A DNA stretch of 64,000 bases from Methylopila sp. Yamaguchi (GCF_002897035.1 NZ_BAUX01000004.1:1-64000); one strand, 5' to 3'. Shown: positions 1-9,045, counted from the stretch's first letter. Numbers and translations: made by a program. Notes: generated from the letters alone by a model not told the origin.

Positions 1-288
1 GCCCAGGTCCCGGCGGCGGCGCCGCGTCCCTCGGCCTCCGGTGGCTTCGTGGTGCAGGTCACCTCGCAGCGGTCCGAAGCCGAAGCCCGCGCCGCCTACG
101 CCGCGCTCCAGCGCAAGTTCCCCGGCGTGCTCGGCCAGTACGGCGCCAACATCCAGTCGGCGAACGTCGGCGACCGTGGCACGTACTACCGCGTCCGGGT
201 CGGGCCCTTCGCCGACGGCGGCCAGGCCTCGACCGTCTGCAACAACCTCCGCTCCGCCGGCGGCGACTGCGTCGTCTCCCGCAACTGA
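1..288 (+). CDS. SPOR-domain protein, C-terminal fragment
   Basis: The open frame runs in from the left edge, so only the last 95 codons are visible. It starts with an Ala/Pro/Ser-rich linker and ends in a SPOR fold: a first strand FVVQVTS, a long helix, and YRVRVGPF as the central strand, followed by a last helix and a strand carrying two cysteines (TVC and DCVV). SPOR domains bind denuded glycan strands at division septa. In Hyphomicrobiales a membrane-anchored SPOR protein commonly precedes nagZ and scpAB, as here. The membrane anchor and N-terminus are outside the window, so the full length and topology cannot be stated. Confidence 0.88.
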   Translation, partial: AQVPAAAPRPSASGGFVVQVTSQRSEAEARAAYAALQRKFPGVLGQYGANIQSANVGDRGTYYRVRVGPFADGGQASTVCNNLRSAGGDCVVSRN

Positions 289-313
289 CGCCTCCCGTGC
301 GGAGGATTTTGGA

Positions 314-334
314 GGCCGCGCTTAGCGCGCGGCC
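314..334. other. GC-rich hairpin between SPOR gene and nagZ
   Basis: A perfect 8-bp inverted repeat (GGCCGCGC / GCGCGGCC) with the 5-nt loop TTAGC lies 26 nt after the SPOR stop codon. No T-tract follows, so it is not a clear intrinsic terminator. It may stabilise the upstream mRNA or cause a weak pause. Confidence 0.45.
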
Positions 335-352
335 TGAACGGCGGAACCGCTG

Positions 353-1372
353 ATGCCCGCGCGCGCCTTCATCGTCGGATGCACCGGCCTCGCCCTCACC
401 GCCGACGAGCGCGCCTTCCTGCGCGACGCCGAGCCTTGGGGGCTGATCCTGTTCGGCCGCAACGTCGGCGCCCCCGGACAGATCCGCGCTCTCGTCGCCG
501 AGTTCCGCGACGCCGTCGGCCGCGCCGACGCGCCGGTGCTGATCGACCAGGAGGGCGGCCGCGTCCAGCGCATTCGGCCGCCGCTCGCGCTGTCCCACCC
601 GCCCGCGGCGCGCTACGGCGAACTCTACGCCCGCGATCCGGAGGCCGGCGTCGCCGCCGCCCGCATCGGGGCGGAGCTGATGGCCGGCGAGCTCCTTTCC
701 ATGGGCATCACCATCGACTGCCTGCCCGTGCTCGACCTGCCGGTCGACGGCATGACCCAGGCGATCGGCGACCGCGCCTACGCGGACTCGCCCGAGACGG
801 TCGCGGCCCTCGGGCAGGCGGTGGTCGAGGGCATGCTGGCCGCCGGCGTGCTGCCGGTGATTAAGCACATGCCCGGCCACGGCCGCGCCACCGTCGATAG
901 CCACTACCACCTGCCGCGCGTTCAGGCGGATCGGGCGACGCTCGAGGCCCGCGACTTCGCGCCATTCCGGGCGCTGAAGCACGCGCCGGTGGGGATGACC
1001 GGCCATCTCGTGTTCGAGGCCATCGACCCCGAGCGCCCGGCGACGCTGTCCCCGGTCGTGCTGTCCGAGATCGTGCGCGGCCATATCGGCTTCGACGGGC
1101 TCCTTATGAGCGACGACCTCTCCATGAAGGCCCTGTCCGGCCCGGTGGGCGAGAGCGCCGCGGGCGCGCTCGCGGCCGGCTGCGACCTCGCCTTGCATTG
1201 CAACGGGGACATGGGCGAAATGCGGGAGGTCGCGGCTGCGGCGCCGCGGCTCGAAGGCCGCTCGGCCGAACGGGCGGCGGCGGCGCTCGCCCTGATCGCG
1301 ACACCGGCCGGCACCGACCTTGTGGCGCTCGCGGACCAGCGCGACCGCTTGCTCGAGCGCGCCACGGCCTGA
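353..1372 (+). CDS. nagZ: beta-N-acetylhexosaminidase (peptidoglycan recycling)
   Basis: A 339-residue family GH3 enzyme that removes N-acetylglucosamine from GlcNAc-anhydromuropeptides in the cytoplasm, part of cell-wall recycling. Visible motifs are IDQEGGRVQR at about 64-73, KHMPGHG at 171-177 followed by the Asp-Ser-His acid/base loop at 182-184, and MSDDLSM near 252-258 carrying the nucleophilic aspartate. There is no signal peptide, as expected. Length is typical of NagZ. The gene sits between the SPOR gene and scpA, the usual order in Hyphomicrobiales, and scpA follows after 21 nt, so the genes are probably co-transcribed. The ATG at 353 has only a weak Shine-Dalgarno sequence. Confidence 0.96.
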   Translation: MPARAFIVGCTGLALTADERAFLRDAEPWGLILFGRNVGAPGQIRALVAEFRDAVGRADAPVLIDQEGGRVQRIRPPLALSHPPAARYGELYARDPEAGVAAARIGAELMAGELLSMGITIDCLPVLDLPVDGMTQAIGDRAYADSPETVAALGQAVVEGMLAAGVLPVIKHMPGHGRATVDSHYHLPRVQADRATLEARDFAPFRALKHAPVGMTGHLVFEAIDPERPATLSPVVLSEIVRGHIGFDGLLMSDDLSMKALSGPVGESAAGALAAGCDLALHCNGDMGEMREVAAAAPRLEGRSAERAAAALALIATPAGTDLVALADQRDRLLERATA

Positions 1373-1393
1373 CGCCGCCGGAGACCGAGATCC

Positions 1394-2215
1394 ATGGCCG
1401 TTCCCGGCGTGGAAGGGCCTGACCCCATGTTCGAGGCCGACGAGCGGCCCGACGCGCCGCGCGCGGCCTTCGTGGTCGACCTCGACGGCTTCGAAGGCCC
1501 GCTCGATCTGCTGCTCGATCTCGCGCGCCGGCAGAAGGTGGACCTCGCGCGCCTGTCGATCCTGGACCTCGCCGAGCAGTACCTCGCCTTCGTGGAGGCG
1601 GCGCGCGCGGAGCGGCTCGATCTCGCGGCCGACTACCTCGTGATGGCGGCGTGGCTCGCCTATCTCAAGTCCCGGCTTCTGCTGCCCGAGCCGCCGGCCG
1701 ATGACGACGAGCCTCCCGCGGAGATCGTGGCCGCGGCGCTCGCCTTTCGGCTGCGACGCCTGGAGGCGATGCGCGCGGCGGGCGCGGCGCTGGTCGACCG
1801 GCCTCTGCTCGGCCGCGACGTCTTCGTACGCGGGGAGGAGCCGGAGGAGCGCGACGGGCGCCGCCCGCAGTGGACCGCAAGCCTCTACGACCTGCTGTCG
1901 GCCTACGCCCGCCAGCGCGCCCGCACCTTCTCCGCGCCGGTCACCATCGCCCGGCGGCCGCACTGGACGCTGGCCGAAGCCCGCGCCGCGCTCGAGCGCC
2001 TCGTCGGGCCCGCGGCTGACTGGGCGCGTCTCGACGGCTTGCTGCTTGGCTTCATGACGCCGGAACTGCGCGCCTCGGTGCTGGCCTCCGGCCTCGGCGC
2101 GTCGCTCGAGCTGGCGCGGGAGGGACGCATGGACCTCCGCCAGGAGCGCGCCTTCGGTCCGCTGTTCGTGCGCTCCGCCAAGCCGCTCGCTCCCACGCCC
2201 CCGGAACGGTCGTGA
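1394..2215 (+). CDS. scpA: segregation and condensation protein A
   Basis: A kleisin subunit that bridges the heads of SMC and, with ScpB, forms the condensin complex that organises the chromosome. The 273-residue product has the characteristic FEGPLDLLL at 33-41 and the long helix LAADYLVMAAWLAYLKSRLL at about 77-96. The C-terminal part (RPHWTLAEA onward) fits the winged-helix that binds SMC. The start is uncertain: the ATG at 1394 gives a 10-residue longer N-terminus than the ATG at 1427 (MFEADERPD), and the conserved region begins after both. The stop overlaps the scpB start by 4 nt. Confidence 0.95.
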   Translation: MAVPGVEGPDPMFEADERPDAPRAAFVVDLDGFEGPLDLLLDLARRQKVDLARLSILDLAEQYLAFVEAARAERLDLAADYLVMAAWLAYLKSRLLLPEPPADDDEPPAEIVAAALAFRLRRLEAMRAAGAALVDRPLLGRDVFVRGEEPEERDGRRPQWTASLYDLLSAYARQRARTFSAPVTIARRPHWTLAEARAALERLVGPAADWARLDGLLLGFMTPELRASVLASGLGASLELAREGRMDLRQERAFGPLFVRSAKPLAPTPPERS

Positions 2216-2961
2216 CAGAGCGCGACCCGAACAGCCGCTTCGCGCCGAGGGGCGCGAACGAGCCGCCGCTGCCGCTTGAGGGATTCGGCGGCACGTTGAG
2301 CCCGGACGACGTCGCCCGCGCGCCGGAGCTGCACCTGCGGATCCTGGAAGCGGTGCTGTTCGCCGCGCGCGCCCCGGTGGAGGAGACGGCGCTCGCCGCG
2401 CGTCTCCCCGAGGGCGCGGACGTGCGCGCCGCGCTGCGGGTGCTGGCCCATCGCTACGCCAGCCGCGGCGTGAACCTCAGGAGAGTCGATCGGGCCTGGG
2501 CCTTCCGCACCGCGCCGGATGTGGCGGCGTCGCTGTCTGAGGCGATCGTCGAGCCGAAGAAGCTCTCGCGCGCCGCGATCGAGACCCTCGCCATCATCGC
2601 CTACCACCAGCCGACGACGCGGGCCGAGATCGAGGAGATCCGCGGCGTCGCGACCTCCAAGGGCACGCTCGACGCGCTGCTGGAGGCCGGCTTCGTGCGC
2701 CTGCGCGGGCGACGCCGCTCTCCGGGACGCCCGGTCACCTTCGGCACCACCCCGGGCTTCCTCGATCACTTCGGCCTTGAACAGGTCTCCGACCTCCCCG
2801 GCCTTGACGAACTGAAGGCGGCGGGGCTTCTCGACGCCCGGCTCCCGCCGGGGCTCGCCATGCCGCAGCCGTCGGACGATCCCGGCCTTGCGCCGGACGA
2901 GGAGCCGCTGGGCGCGGACGATCCGTTCGCCGCGCTCGAGATCGGCGACGGGGAGGAATGA
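2212..2961 (+). CDS. scpB: segregation and condensation protein B
   Basis: Partner of ScpA in the SMC condensin complex. The 249-residue protein carries two winged-helix domains. The hallmark LSRAAIETLAIIAYHQPTT at about 118-136, followed by RAEIEEIRGV, is diagnostic. It starts with GTG, whose TGA is the scpA stop (GTGA overlap), so translation is probably coupled. The acidic C-terminal tail (DEEPLGADDPFAALEIGDGEE region) is poorly conserved in the family. Its own stop overlaps the next gene in the ATGA pattern. Confidence 0.95.
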   Translation: MTERDPNSRFAPRGANEPPLPLEGFGGTLSPDDVARAPELHLRILEAVLFAARAPVEETALAARLPEGADVRAALRVLAHRYASRGVNLRRVDRAWAFRTAPDVAASLSEAIVEPKKLSRAAIETLAIIAYHQPTTRAEIEEIRGVATSKGTLDALLEAGFVRLRGRRRSPGRPVTFGTTPGFLDHFGLEQVSDLPGLDELKAAGLLDARLPPGLAMPQPSDDPGLAPDEEPLGADDPFAALEIGDGEE

Positions 2962-4115
2962 CCGATGCAGGCCCCAAGCGAACGACGCGCGGCGACCGAG
3001 CGGCGGCGACCGGCGCCGGTCCTGCGATGAACGCCGTTGCGTCCGCCGCGCGTCCGCTCGTTCCCCGGGCCGATCCCGCGGCGCTCGCCTTCGACGACGT
3101 CTTCCACGCCTATGGCCGCGCCGTCGCCGTCGACCACGTGTCGCTCGAAGTCCGACCCGGCGCGGTGGTGGCGCTGCTCGGGGAATCCGGCTGCGGCAAG
3201 ACCACGCTGCTGCGCATCGCGGCGGGCGTCGAGCGGCCGGGCGGGGGCGCGGTGCGGCTGGACGGGCGGGTGGTCTCGGCCGGGCCGGACTACCTGCCGC
3301 CGGAGAGGCGCGGCGTCGGGCTGATGTTCCAGGACTACGCCCTGTTCCCCCATATGACCGTGCTTGCCAACGTGCTGTTCGGGCTCAAGACCCTGCCGCG
3401 CGCCGAGGGAGACGCGCGGGCGAGGGCGGCGCTCGCGCGCGTCGGGATGTCGGCCCATCTCGGCCGTTATCCCACGGAGCTGTCCGGCGGGCAGCAGCAG
3501 CGCGTTGCGCTCGCGCGCGCCATCGCCCCGCGGCCGCGGGTGCTGCTGATGGACGAGCCATTCTCCGGCCTCGACAAGCGCCTGCGCGACGCGGTGCGCG
3601 ACGAGACCGTCGCCGTGCTGCGCGAGACCGGCGCGACGGCGATGATCGTCACCCACGATCCGGAGGAGGCGATGCGCATGGCCGACGAGATCGTGCTGAT
3701 GCGGGAAGGGCGCGTGGCGCAGGCCGGCGCCCCGGAGGCGCTTTACCGGACGCCCGCGGATCTCTTCGTCGCGCGCTTCTTCTCGGAGCTCAACGAACTG
3801 CCCGCGGTCGTGCGCGCGGGCCGCGCCGCCTGCGCGCTGGGCGACCTCCCCGCGGCCGGCGTGCCGGACGGCCCGGCGGTGGTCGCGGTGCGGCCGCACG
3901 GTCTGCGCATCGGCGTCCGAGGCGAGGGGACGCCTGCGCGAATCGTCGCGCGCCGATTCCTGGGCGAAGCGGAGCAGATCGATCTCTTAGTCGATGGTCT
4001 AACGAAGCCGCTCAGGGCGCGGGCGCGTCCCGGCGGAGACGCATCGCCGGGAACTGACGTCGGCGTGACATTCGATACGTCGGAAAGTCTTGTGTTCGTT
4101 GCACGCGGCGCCTAG
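2958..4115 (+). CDS. ABC transporter ATPase, FbpC/PotA-like, with TOBE tail
   Basis: A 385-residue ABC ATPase with every catalytic motif: Walker A GESGCGKTT at about 75-83, Q-loop FQDYALFPHM, signature LSGGQQQRVALARA, Walker B VLLMDEPFSGLD and H-loop IVTHDPEEAM. The last 100 residues, including VVAVRPHGLRIG, resemble a TOBE domain as found in iron(III), spermidine/putrescine and molybdate importer ATPases. No permease or binding protein is nearby, so the substrate and partners are unknown. The start overlaps scpB by ATGA, which gives a basic 23-residue leader; the internal ATG at 3027 (MNAVASAARP) is a plausible shorter start. FbpC-like is the best guess. Confidence 0.88.
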   Translation: MTDAGPKRTTRGDRAAATGAGPAMNAVASAARPLVPRADPAALAFDDVFHAYGRAVAVDHVSLEVRPGAVVALLGESGCGKTTLLRIAAGVERPGGGAVRLDGRVVSAGPDYLPPERRGVGLMFQDYALFPHMTVLANVLFGLKTLPRAEGDARARAALARVGMSAHLGRYPTELSGGQQQRVALARAIAPRPRVLLMDEPFSGLDKRLRDAVRDETVAVLRETGATAMIVTHDPEEAMRMADEIVLMREGRVAQAGAPEALYRTPADLFVARFFSELNELPAVVRAGRAACALGDLPAAGVPDGPAVVAVRPHGLRIGVRGEGTPARIVARRFLGEAEQIDLLVDGLTKPLRARARPGGDASPGTDVGVTFDTSESLVFVARGA

Positions 4116-4117
4116 TT
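4090..4117 (+). promoter_or_regulatory. possible sigma-70-type promoter before tatA
   Basis: TTGTGT at 4090-4095 and CTAGTT at 4112-4117 are separated by 16 nt, inside the end of the ABC ATPase gene and about 80 nt before the tatA start. The match is moderate and rests on sequence alone. Confidence 0.3.
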
Positions 4118-4196
4118 TCCGGAACACGACAGGCGGCGCGCCGCCGGACGCTCGCGTGCGGGCGAGGTCCTGACTGCCGCTTCGAAAGGAAATGTC

Positions 4197-4436
4197 ATGA
4201 GTCTCACGCATTGGTTGGTCGTCGCCGTGCTGGTGATGCTGCTGTTCGGTCGCGGCAAGATTTCTGAGCTCATGGGCGACATGGCCAAGGGCATCAAGAG
4301 CTTCAAGAAGGGCCTCGCCGAGGACGACGACGTCGCCGAGGGCATGTCCCAGTCCCGGCCGGCGCAGCCGATCGAGCATCGCGCGGACGCCCAGGTTCGT
4401 CCCGGCGTCGGCAGCGTCGACGGCAGCAAGTCCTGA
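4197..4436 (+). CDS. tatA: Sec-independent translocase subunit TatA
   Basis: Small pore-forming subunit of the twin-arginine translocase, which exports folded proteins across the inner membrane. The 79 residues contain one N-terminal membrane helix (about 5-17, [16 protein letters not shown]), the hinge [13 protein letters not shown] and an amphipathic helix with [14 protein letters not shown], all typical of TatA. A good ribosome-binding site (GAAAGGAA) lies just before the ATG. tatB follows after an 87-nt gap. Clients in this window include UrtA and the second ABC binding protein, both with twin-arginine signals. Confidence 0.96.
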   Translation: MSLTHWLVVAVLVMLLFGRGKISELMGDMAKGIKSFKKGLAEDDDVAEGMSQSRPAQPIEHRADAQVRPGVGSVDGSKS

Positions 4437-4523
4437 CGTCCAAGTCCTGACGTCGAGGTCTCCGCGGCGGCGTCCACCGCGCGCTGTGCCTCGGCTGAGC
4501 GCCCCTGACGGGGGCTGAGCCTC

Positions 4524-5099
4524 ATGTTCGACATCGCCTGGTCCGAGTTTCTGGTCGTCGCGGTCGTGGCGCTCGTCGTCGTGGGGCCGAAAGACCTTCC
4601 TGCGTTGCTGCGCAACGTCGGGCGCATGGTCGCGACCGTGCGGCGCATGGCCGGCGAGTTCCAGACCCAGTTCAACGACGCCATGCGCGAGGCCGAACTG
4701 GACGACCTCAAGCGCGAGGTGAGCGGCCTGAAGGACATTGCGTCCAAGGCGACGTCCTCGCCGAACCCGTTCCAGATCGCCCGCGACGAGATCCGCAAGG
4801 CGGTCGACGCAAAGCCGGCCGCGCCCTCGGCGCTGGCGGGCGAGGCGGCCGCGTCCTCCCTGGTCGACGATCAGCCGATTCCCTCCGCGCTCGCGCCGGC
4901 TCCGACGAACGACGACGCCGAGACCGGCCCGGACGTCGTCGCGTCCGGCCTGTCGGGGATCGAGACCCCCGCCGGGCCGAATGGCGCTGGGCCGCATACT
5001 CCCGGACCCGACGCTGCAGGGCCTGTGGACGCCGAGCCTGCTCACGCGCCGTCCCCCGCGCCAGCCGAACCTCCTCATTCTTCGAGCGCCGCTTCGTGA
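4524..5099 (+). CDS. tatB: Sec-independent translocase subunit TatB
   Basis: TatB receives twin-arginine substrates together with TatC. The 191-residue protein begins MFDIAWSEFLVVAVVALVVVGP, the single membrane helix, followed by the signature GPKDLPALLRNVGR at about 21-34 and an amphipathic helix. The last 100 residues are a low-complexity Ala/Pro-rich tail, which is common in alphaproteobacterial TatB and is not needed for recognition. The stop codon overlaps the GTG start of tatC. Confidence 0.95.
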   Translation: MFDIAWSEFLVVAVVALVVVGPKDLPALLRNVGRMVATVRRMAGEFQTQFNDAMREAELDDLKREVSGLKDIASKATSSPNPFQIARDEIRKAVDAKPAAPSALAGEAAASSLVDDQPIPSALAPAPTNDDAETGPDVVASGLSGIETPAGPNGAGPHTPGPDAAGPVDAEPAHAPSPAPAEPPHSSSAAS

Positions 5100-5887
5100 G
5101 CCAAGCCGACATTGACTCCACCAAGGCGCCGCTGATCGAGCACCTGATCGAGCTGCGCTCGCGGCTCATTCGCTCGATTCTCGCCTTCGCGATCGCTTTC
5201 GGCGTCTGCTTCGCCGTCGCAGGGCACATCTTCAACCTGCTGCTCGTGCCCTACGAGATCGCCGCCGGCTCGGCCGAGGCGATCCGGCTGCAGTACACGG
5301 CGCCGCAGGAGTACTTCATCACGCAGATCAAGCTCGCCATGTTCGGCGCGGGCTTCATCTCGTTCCCGATCGTCGCGAACCAGATCTACAAGTTCGTGGC
5401 GCCCGGCCTCTACAAGAACGAGCGCTCGGCCTTCCTGCCGTATCTCGTGGCGACGCCCGTGCTGTTCCTGATGGGCGCGGCTTTCGTGTATTTCGCCGCG
5501 ATGCCGCTTGCGATGCGGTTCTTCCTGTCGATGCAGCAGGCGGGCGGCGACGGCCACGCCTCGATCGAGCTGATCGCCCGTACCAGCGAGTACCTCTCGC
5601 TGGTCATGACGCTGATCTTCGCCTTCGGCATCTGCTTCCAGACGCCGGTGATCCTGACGTTGCTCGCCCGCGCCGGCTTCATCGACTCGCAGTGGCTGAA
5701 GGACAAGCGGCGCTACGCCATCGTGGCGGTGTTCGCGATCGCCGCGGTGCTGACGCCGCCCGACGTGATCAGCCAGGTCGCGCTTGCCGTGCCGACGATC
5801 CTTTTGTACGAGGCCTCGATCGTCGTCGTGAAAATGGTCGAGAAGAAGCGGGCGGAGGCTGAGAAGGCCGAAGGTTCGCCGGACTAG
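5096..5887 (+). CDS. tatC: Sec-independent translocase subunit TatC
   Basis: TatC is the core receptor for twin-arginine signal peptides. The 263-residue protein has six predicted membrane helices and an N-terminal cytoplasmic segment with the conserved APLIEHLIELRSRL. Further family features are the YEFVAPGL-like segment (YKFVAPGLYKNERS) and FGICFQTPVILTLL. It starts with GTG in a 4-nt overlap with tatB, giving MSQADIDSTKAP. The charged C-terminus (VEKKRAEAEKAEG) is cytoplasmic. Confidence 0.97.
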   Translation: MSQADIDSTKAPLIEHLIELRSRLIRSILAFAIAFGVCFAVAGHIFNLLLVPYEIAAGSAEAIRLQYTAPQEYFITQIKLAMFGAGFISFPIVANQIYKFVAPGLYKNERSAFLPYLVATPVLFLMGAAFVYFAAMPLAMRFFLSMQQAGGDGHASIELIARTSEYLSLVMTLIFAFGICFQTPVILTLLARAGFIDSQWLKDKRRYAIVAVFAIAAVLTPPDVISQVALAVPTILLYEASIVVVKMVEKKRAEAEKAEGSPD

Positions 5888-5960
5888 GCCGGGGGCGTTC
5901 TCGCCTCCGACGCGATGACGCCGGTTGGTTGAGATTTCAAACCCTTAGGTCCGTTTCTCC

Positions 5961-7238
5961 ATGCACGACATCCGCCTGATCCGCGACGATCCCGAGAGCT
6001 TCGACCGGGGGCTCGCGCGGCGCGGGCTGACGCCGCTGAGCGGCCGGCTGATCGCGCTCGACGAACGCCGCCGCGAGGTCATCGGCCGCCTGCAGGCGAT
6101 CCAGGAGCGCCGCAACGCCGCCTCCAAGGAGGTCGGCCAGGCCAAGGCGCAGAAGGACGAAGCTCGCGCCGCCGCGCTGATCGAGGAGGTGGCGAAGCTC
6201 AAGCTGGACGCGCCCGCGGCGGAGGCCGAGCAGAAGGCGGTCGAGCTGGAGCTCGAGGCGACGCTGGCCGAAATCCCGAACATCCCGTTCGACGAGGTGC
6301 CGGACGGCCCCGACGAGACCGCGAACGTCGAGCTCCGTCGTGTCGGGACCCCGCGCGAGATCCACGACCCCAAGGCGCACTACGATCTCGGCGAGGCGCT
6401 CGGCCTGATCGACTTCGAGGCCGCCTCGCGCATGTCCGGGGCGCGCTTCGCCGTGCTCAAGGGCCAGGTGGCGCGGCTCGAGAGGGCGCTCGCGGGCTTC
6501 ATGCTCGACCTCCACACGACGGAGCACGGCTATACGGAGATCGCGCCGCCGCTGCTGGTGCGCGATGAGGCGATGTTCGGCACGGCGCAACTGCCTAAGT
6601 TCGCCGACGACCAGTTCCGTACGAGCTTCGATTTCTGGCTGATCCCGACCGCCGAGGTCTCGCTGACGAACCTCGTGCGCGAGCAGATCCTGTCGGAGGA
6701 GGAACTGCCACTGCGGGTCACGGCCGGCACGCCCTGCTTCCGCGCAGAGGCGGGGGCCGCGGGCCGCGACACGCGCGGGCTGATCCGCCAGCACCAGTTC
6801 ACCAAGGTCGAACTGGTCTCGGTCACCACGCCGGAGAAGAGCCTCGAGGAGCACGAGCGCATGCTCGCCTGCGCCGAGGAGGTGCTGAAGCGTCTGGAGC
6901 TGCCGTTCCGCACCATCACGCTCTGCACCGGCGACATGGGCTTCTCCTCGCGCAAGACATACGACATCGAGGTCTGGCTGCCGGCGCAGAAGACCTACCG
7001 CGAGATTTCGAGCTGCTCGGTCTGCGGCGACTTCCAGGCGCGGCGCATGAACGCGCGCTACCGCCCCGCGGACAGCAAGGGGCCCCGCTTCGTTCACACG
7101 CTGAACGGCTCCGGCGTCGCCGTCGGTCGCGCGCTGGTCGCGGTGCTGGAGAACTACCAGCAGGAGGACGGTTCGATCGCCGTGCCCGCCGCGCTGCAGC
7201 CCTATATGGGCGGGCTGACGACGATCGGGCGGGCGTGA
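5961..7238 (+). CDS. serS: seryl-tRNA synthetase
   Basis: Class II synthetase that charges tRNA(Ser). The 425-residue protein has an N-terminal long coiled-coil tRNA-binding arm (about 30-110, rich in Glu, Lys and Ala), then the catalytic domain. Motif 2 is [20 protein letters not shown], which contacts ATP and serine, and motif 3 is [19 protein letters not shown] near the C-terminus. Length is standard. It follows tatC by 73 nt and precedes surE by 43 nt, an order common in alphaproteobacteria. Confidence 0.98.
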   Translation: MHDIRLIRDDPESFDRGLARRGLTPLSGRLIALDERRREVIGRLQAIQERRNAASKEVGQAKAQKDEARAAALIEEVAKLKLDAPAAEAEQKAVELELEATLAEIPNIPFDEVPDGPDETANVELRRVGTPREIHDPKAHYDLGEALGLIDFEAASRMSGARFAVLKGQVARLERALAGFMLDLHTTEHGYTEIAPPLLVRDEAMFGTAQLPKFADDQFRTSFDFWLIPTAEVSLTNLVREQILSEEELPLRVTAGTPCFRAEAGAAGRDTRGLIRQHQFTKVELVSVTTPEKSLEEHERMLACAEEVLKRLELPFRTITLCTGDMGFSSRKTYDIEVWLPAQKTYREISSCSVCGDFQARRMNARYRPADSKGPRFVHTLNGSGVAVGRALVAVLENYQQEDGSIAVPAALQPYMGGLTTIGRA

Positions 7239-7281
7239 TGGCGCTCGCCGACGCACGCACCGACCGGAGAGCCGCCTGCGC

Positions 7282-8049
7282 ATGAGAATTCTCCTCACCA
7301 ACGACGACGGCATCCACGCCGAGGGCCTCGAGGCGCTGGAGCAGATCGCGCGCGAGCTGACCGACGACGTCTGGGTCGTCGCGCCGGAGACCGACCAGTC
7401 CGGCGCCTCGCATTCGATCTCGCTCAGCGACCCGCTGCGGCTGCGCCAGATCGGCGAGAAGCGCTTCGCCGTGCGCGGCACGCCGAGCGACTGCGTGATC
7501 ATGGGCGTGCGGCACGTGCTCTACGACGCGCGGCCGGACCTGATCCTCTCCGGCGTCAACCGCGGCCAGAACGTCGCCGAGGACGTCACCTATTCCGGCA
7601 CCATCGCCGGCGCCATCGAGGGCACGCTGCTCGGCGTGCCGTCGATCGCTCTGTCGCAGAACTACGACCGCACCCGCGACCTCGAGGACATGTACGCCTC
7701 GGCGCGGGTCCACGGCGCCGAGGTCGTCCGCCGCGTCATCAAGGCGGGCTTCGCGCCCGACCGGCTGGTCAACGTCAACTTCCCCGGCTGCGCGCCGGAG
7801 GAGGTCCAGGGCGTCGCCGTCTCGTCCCAGGGCAAGCGCAACCAGGAGCTTCTGCGGATCGAGAAGCGCGAGGACGGGCGCGGGCAGCCTTACTTCTGGA
7901 TCGCCTTCGGCCGGGCGCCGGTGGAGGCCGGAGAGGGCACGGACCTCGCCGCGATCCGCGACCGCCGGATTTCGGTGACGCCGCTGAAGATCGATCTGAC
8001 GGACCACGACACCTTCGACGGCCTGCGCGCCGCCTTCGCCGACGCTTGA
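7282..8049 (+). CDS. surE: 5'/3'-nucleotidase SurE
   Basis: Metal-dependent survival protein that dephosphorylates nucleoside monophosphates and polyphosphate. The 255-residue protein opens with [16 protein letters not shown], giving the metal ligands Asp8 and Asp9. The other conserved ligands are Ser40 in DQSGASHS and Asn93 in SGVNRGQN. The product lacks a signal peptide and has family length. pcm starts 7 nt after its stop; surE and pcm are an old conserved pair, both linked to stress and stationary-phase survival. Confidence 0.97.
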   Translation: MRILLTNDDGIHAEGLEALEQIARELTDDVWVVAPETDQSGASHSISLSDPLRLRQIGEKRFAVRGTPSDCVIMGVRHVLYDARPDLILSGVNRGQNVAEDVTYSGTIAGAIEGTLLGVPSIALSQNYDRTRDLEDMYASARVHGAEVVRRVIKAGFAPDRLVNVNFPGCAPEEVQGVAVSSQGKRNQELLRIEKREDGRGQPYFWIAFGRAPVEAGEGTDLAAIRDRRISVTPLKIDLTDHDTFDGLRAAFADA

Positions 8050-8056
8050 GCAGTCG

Positions 8057-8719
8057 ATGACCGAGGGGCGCGACGAGGCCGAACGCACCCGCCGCGCCGA
8101 GCTCGTGCTCAAGCTGCGCTCGCGCGGCGTCCGCGACATGCGCCTCCTGCGCGCGATCGAAATGATCCCGCGGACGCTGTTCGTGCGGGCCGAGCACGCC
8201 GACGTCGCCTACGCCGACCGCGCGCTCCCGATCGCCTGCGGGCAGACGCTCGAATCGCCGTTCCAGATCGCGGCGACGACCGAGGCGCTCGGCGTCGGGG
8301 AGGCCGACGTCGTGCTCGAGGTCGGCTGCGGCACCGGCTACCAGACGGCGATCCTCGCCAGCCTCGCGAGCCGCGTCGTCGCGATCGACCGCTGGCGCGG
8401 GCTCGTCGAGGCGGCGGAGAAGCGCCTCGAGCGGCTCGGAGGCGCGCCGAACGTGGCCTTCGTCGCCGCTGACGGCCTCCAGGGCCGCGCGCCCGAAGCG
8501 CCGTTCGACCGCATCCTGATCTCGGGCGCGGTGCTCGCCCCGCCGTCGGCGCTGCTCAACCAGTTGAAGCCCGGCGGCGTGATGGTCGCGCCGATCGGGC
8601 AGGGCGCCCGCCTGCGCCTCACCCGCTTCCGCAAGGGCCCGAACGGGGACGTCGAGGACAGCCTCATCGGCTTCGTCCGGGCGTCTCCCATGACTCCCGG
8701 CCGAGCTGCGGCTCTCTGA
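8057..8719 (+). CDS. pcm: protein-L-isoaspartate O-methyltransferase
   Basis: Uses S-adenosylmethionine to methylate isoaspartyl residues and so start repair of aged proteins. The 220-residue protein shows the SAM-binding motif LEVGCGTGYQTAILA at about 95-109, the conserved acidic post-I segment VVAIDRW, and the substrate loop PIACGQTLESPFQIA near 60-74. It directly follows surE. A degenerate intergenic repeat lies downstream. Confidence 0.96.
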   Translation: MTEGRDEAERTRRAELVLKLRSRGVRDMRLLRAIEMIPRTLFVRAEHADVAYADRALPIACGQTLESPFQIAATTEALGVGEADVVLEVGCGTGYQTAILASLASRVVAIDRWRGLVEAAEKRLERLGGAPNVAFVAADGLQGRAPEAPFDRILISGAVLAPPSALLNQLKPGGVMVAPIGQGARLRLTRFRKGPNGDVEDSLIGFVRASPMTPGRAAAL

Positions 8720-8740
8720 AAGGCGATCCGCCAGCTTGCG

Positions 8741-8862
8741 CCGTCCCTTCTCCGTTGCGGAAGAAGGCGGCGCGAAGCGCTGGGCGAGGGGGCGTCCTAA
8801 ACATCGACGAGGGCGTCCCAGACGACCCCACCCTTGCCCTCTTCCGCAGGGGGAGCCGGGGA
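8741..8862. repeat. degenerate intergenic palindromic repeat (type 3) after pcm
   Basis: CCTTCTCCG-TTG-CGGAAGAAGG near 8748-8769 forms a stem-loop. It is followed by an 80-nt stretch ending CCACCCTTGCCCTCTTCCGCA-like with GGGGGAG, which is a partial inverted image of the first arm. This resembles the abundant CTCCCC-type intergenic repeats known from Hyphomicrobiales genomes. It may also act in ending pcm transcription. Only one copy is seen here, so its repeat status rests on resemblance. Confidence 0.4.
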
Positions 8863-9045
8863 CCGCGACGGCGCGCTGCGATCGGCATCGCGGAGCGTCG
8901 CGCCGTCGCCCGCCCTCCATCGCTCGCCCCATTGTGAAAAGACTTGCGGCGCCTTCGTGGCTTTTCGCCTTGAAGCTAACCGTATGTTTACCTCAACGGC
9001 TCTTTACTACGTTCATGTTGGTCGAAGTCGTTGCGAGTGTCCCAC
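8863..9045 (+). other. upstream region of the LytM lipoprotein gene
   Basis: Together with the repeat before it, this completes a 326-nt gap between pcm and the lipoprotein gene. The last 110 nt turn AT-richer (GCTAACCGTATGTTTACCTC region), as expected for a promoter. A TTGAAG at 8970-8975 could be a -35 element, but I do not see a convincing -10 partner. No reading frame here has coding character. Confidence 0.35.

Noticed and set aside
59-1963. Long minus-strand open frame opposite nagZ and scpA
   Set aside because: Arg/His-rich translation with no domain; an artefact of high GC opposite well-supported genes.
9031-9045. TTG start 15 nt upstream for the LytM lipoprotein
   Set aside because: The ATG at 9046 begins a proper lipoprotein signal peptide; the TTG adds five unneeded residues.
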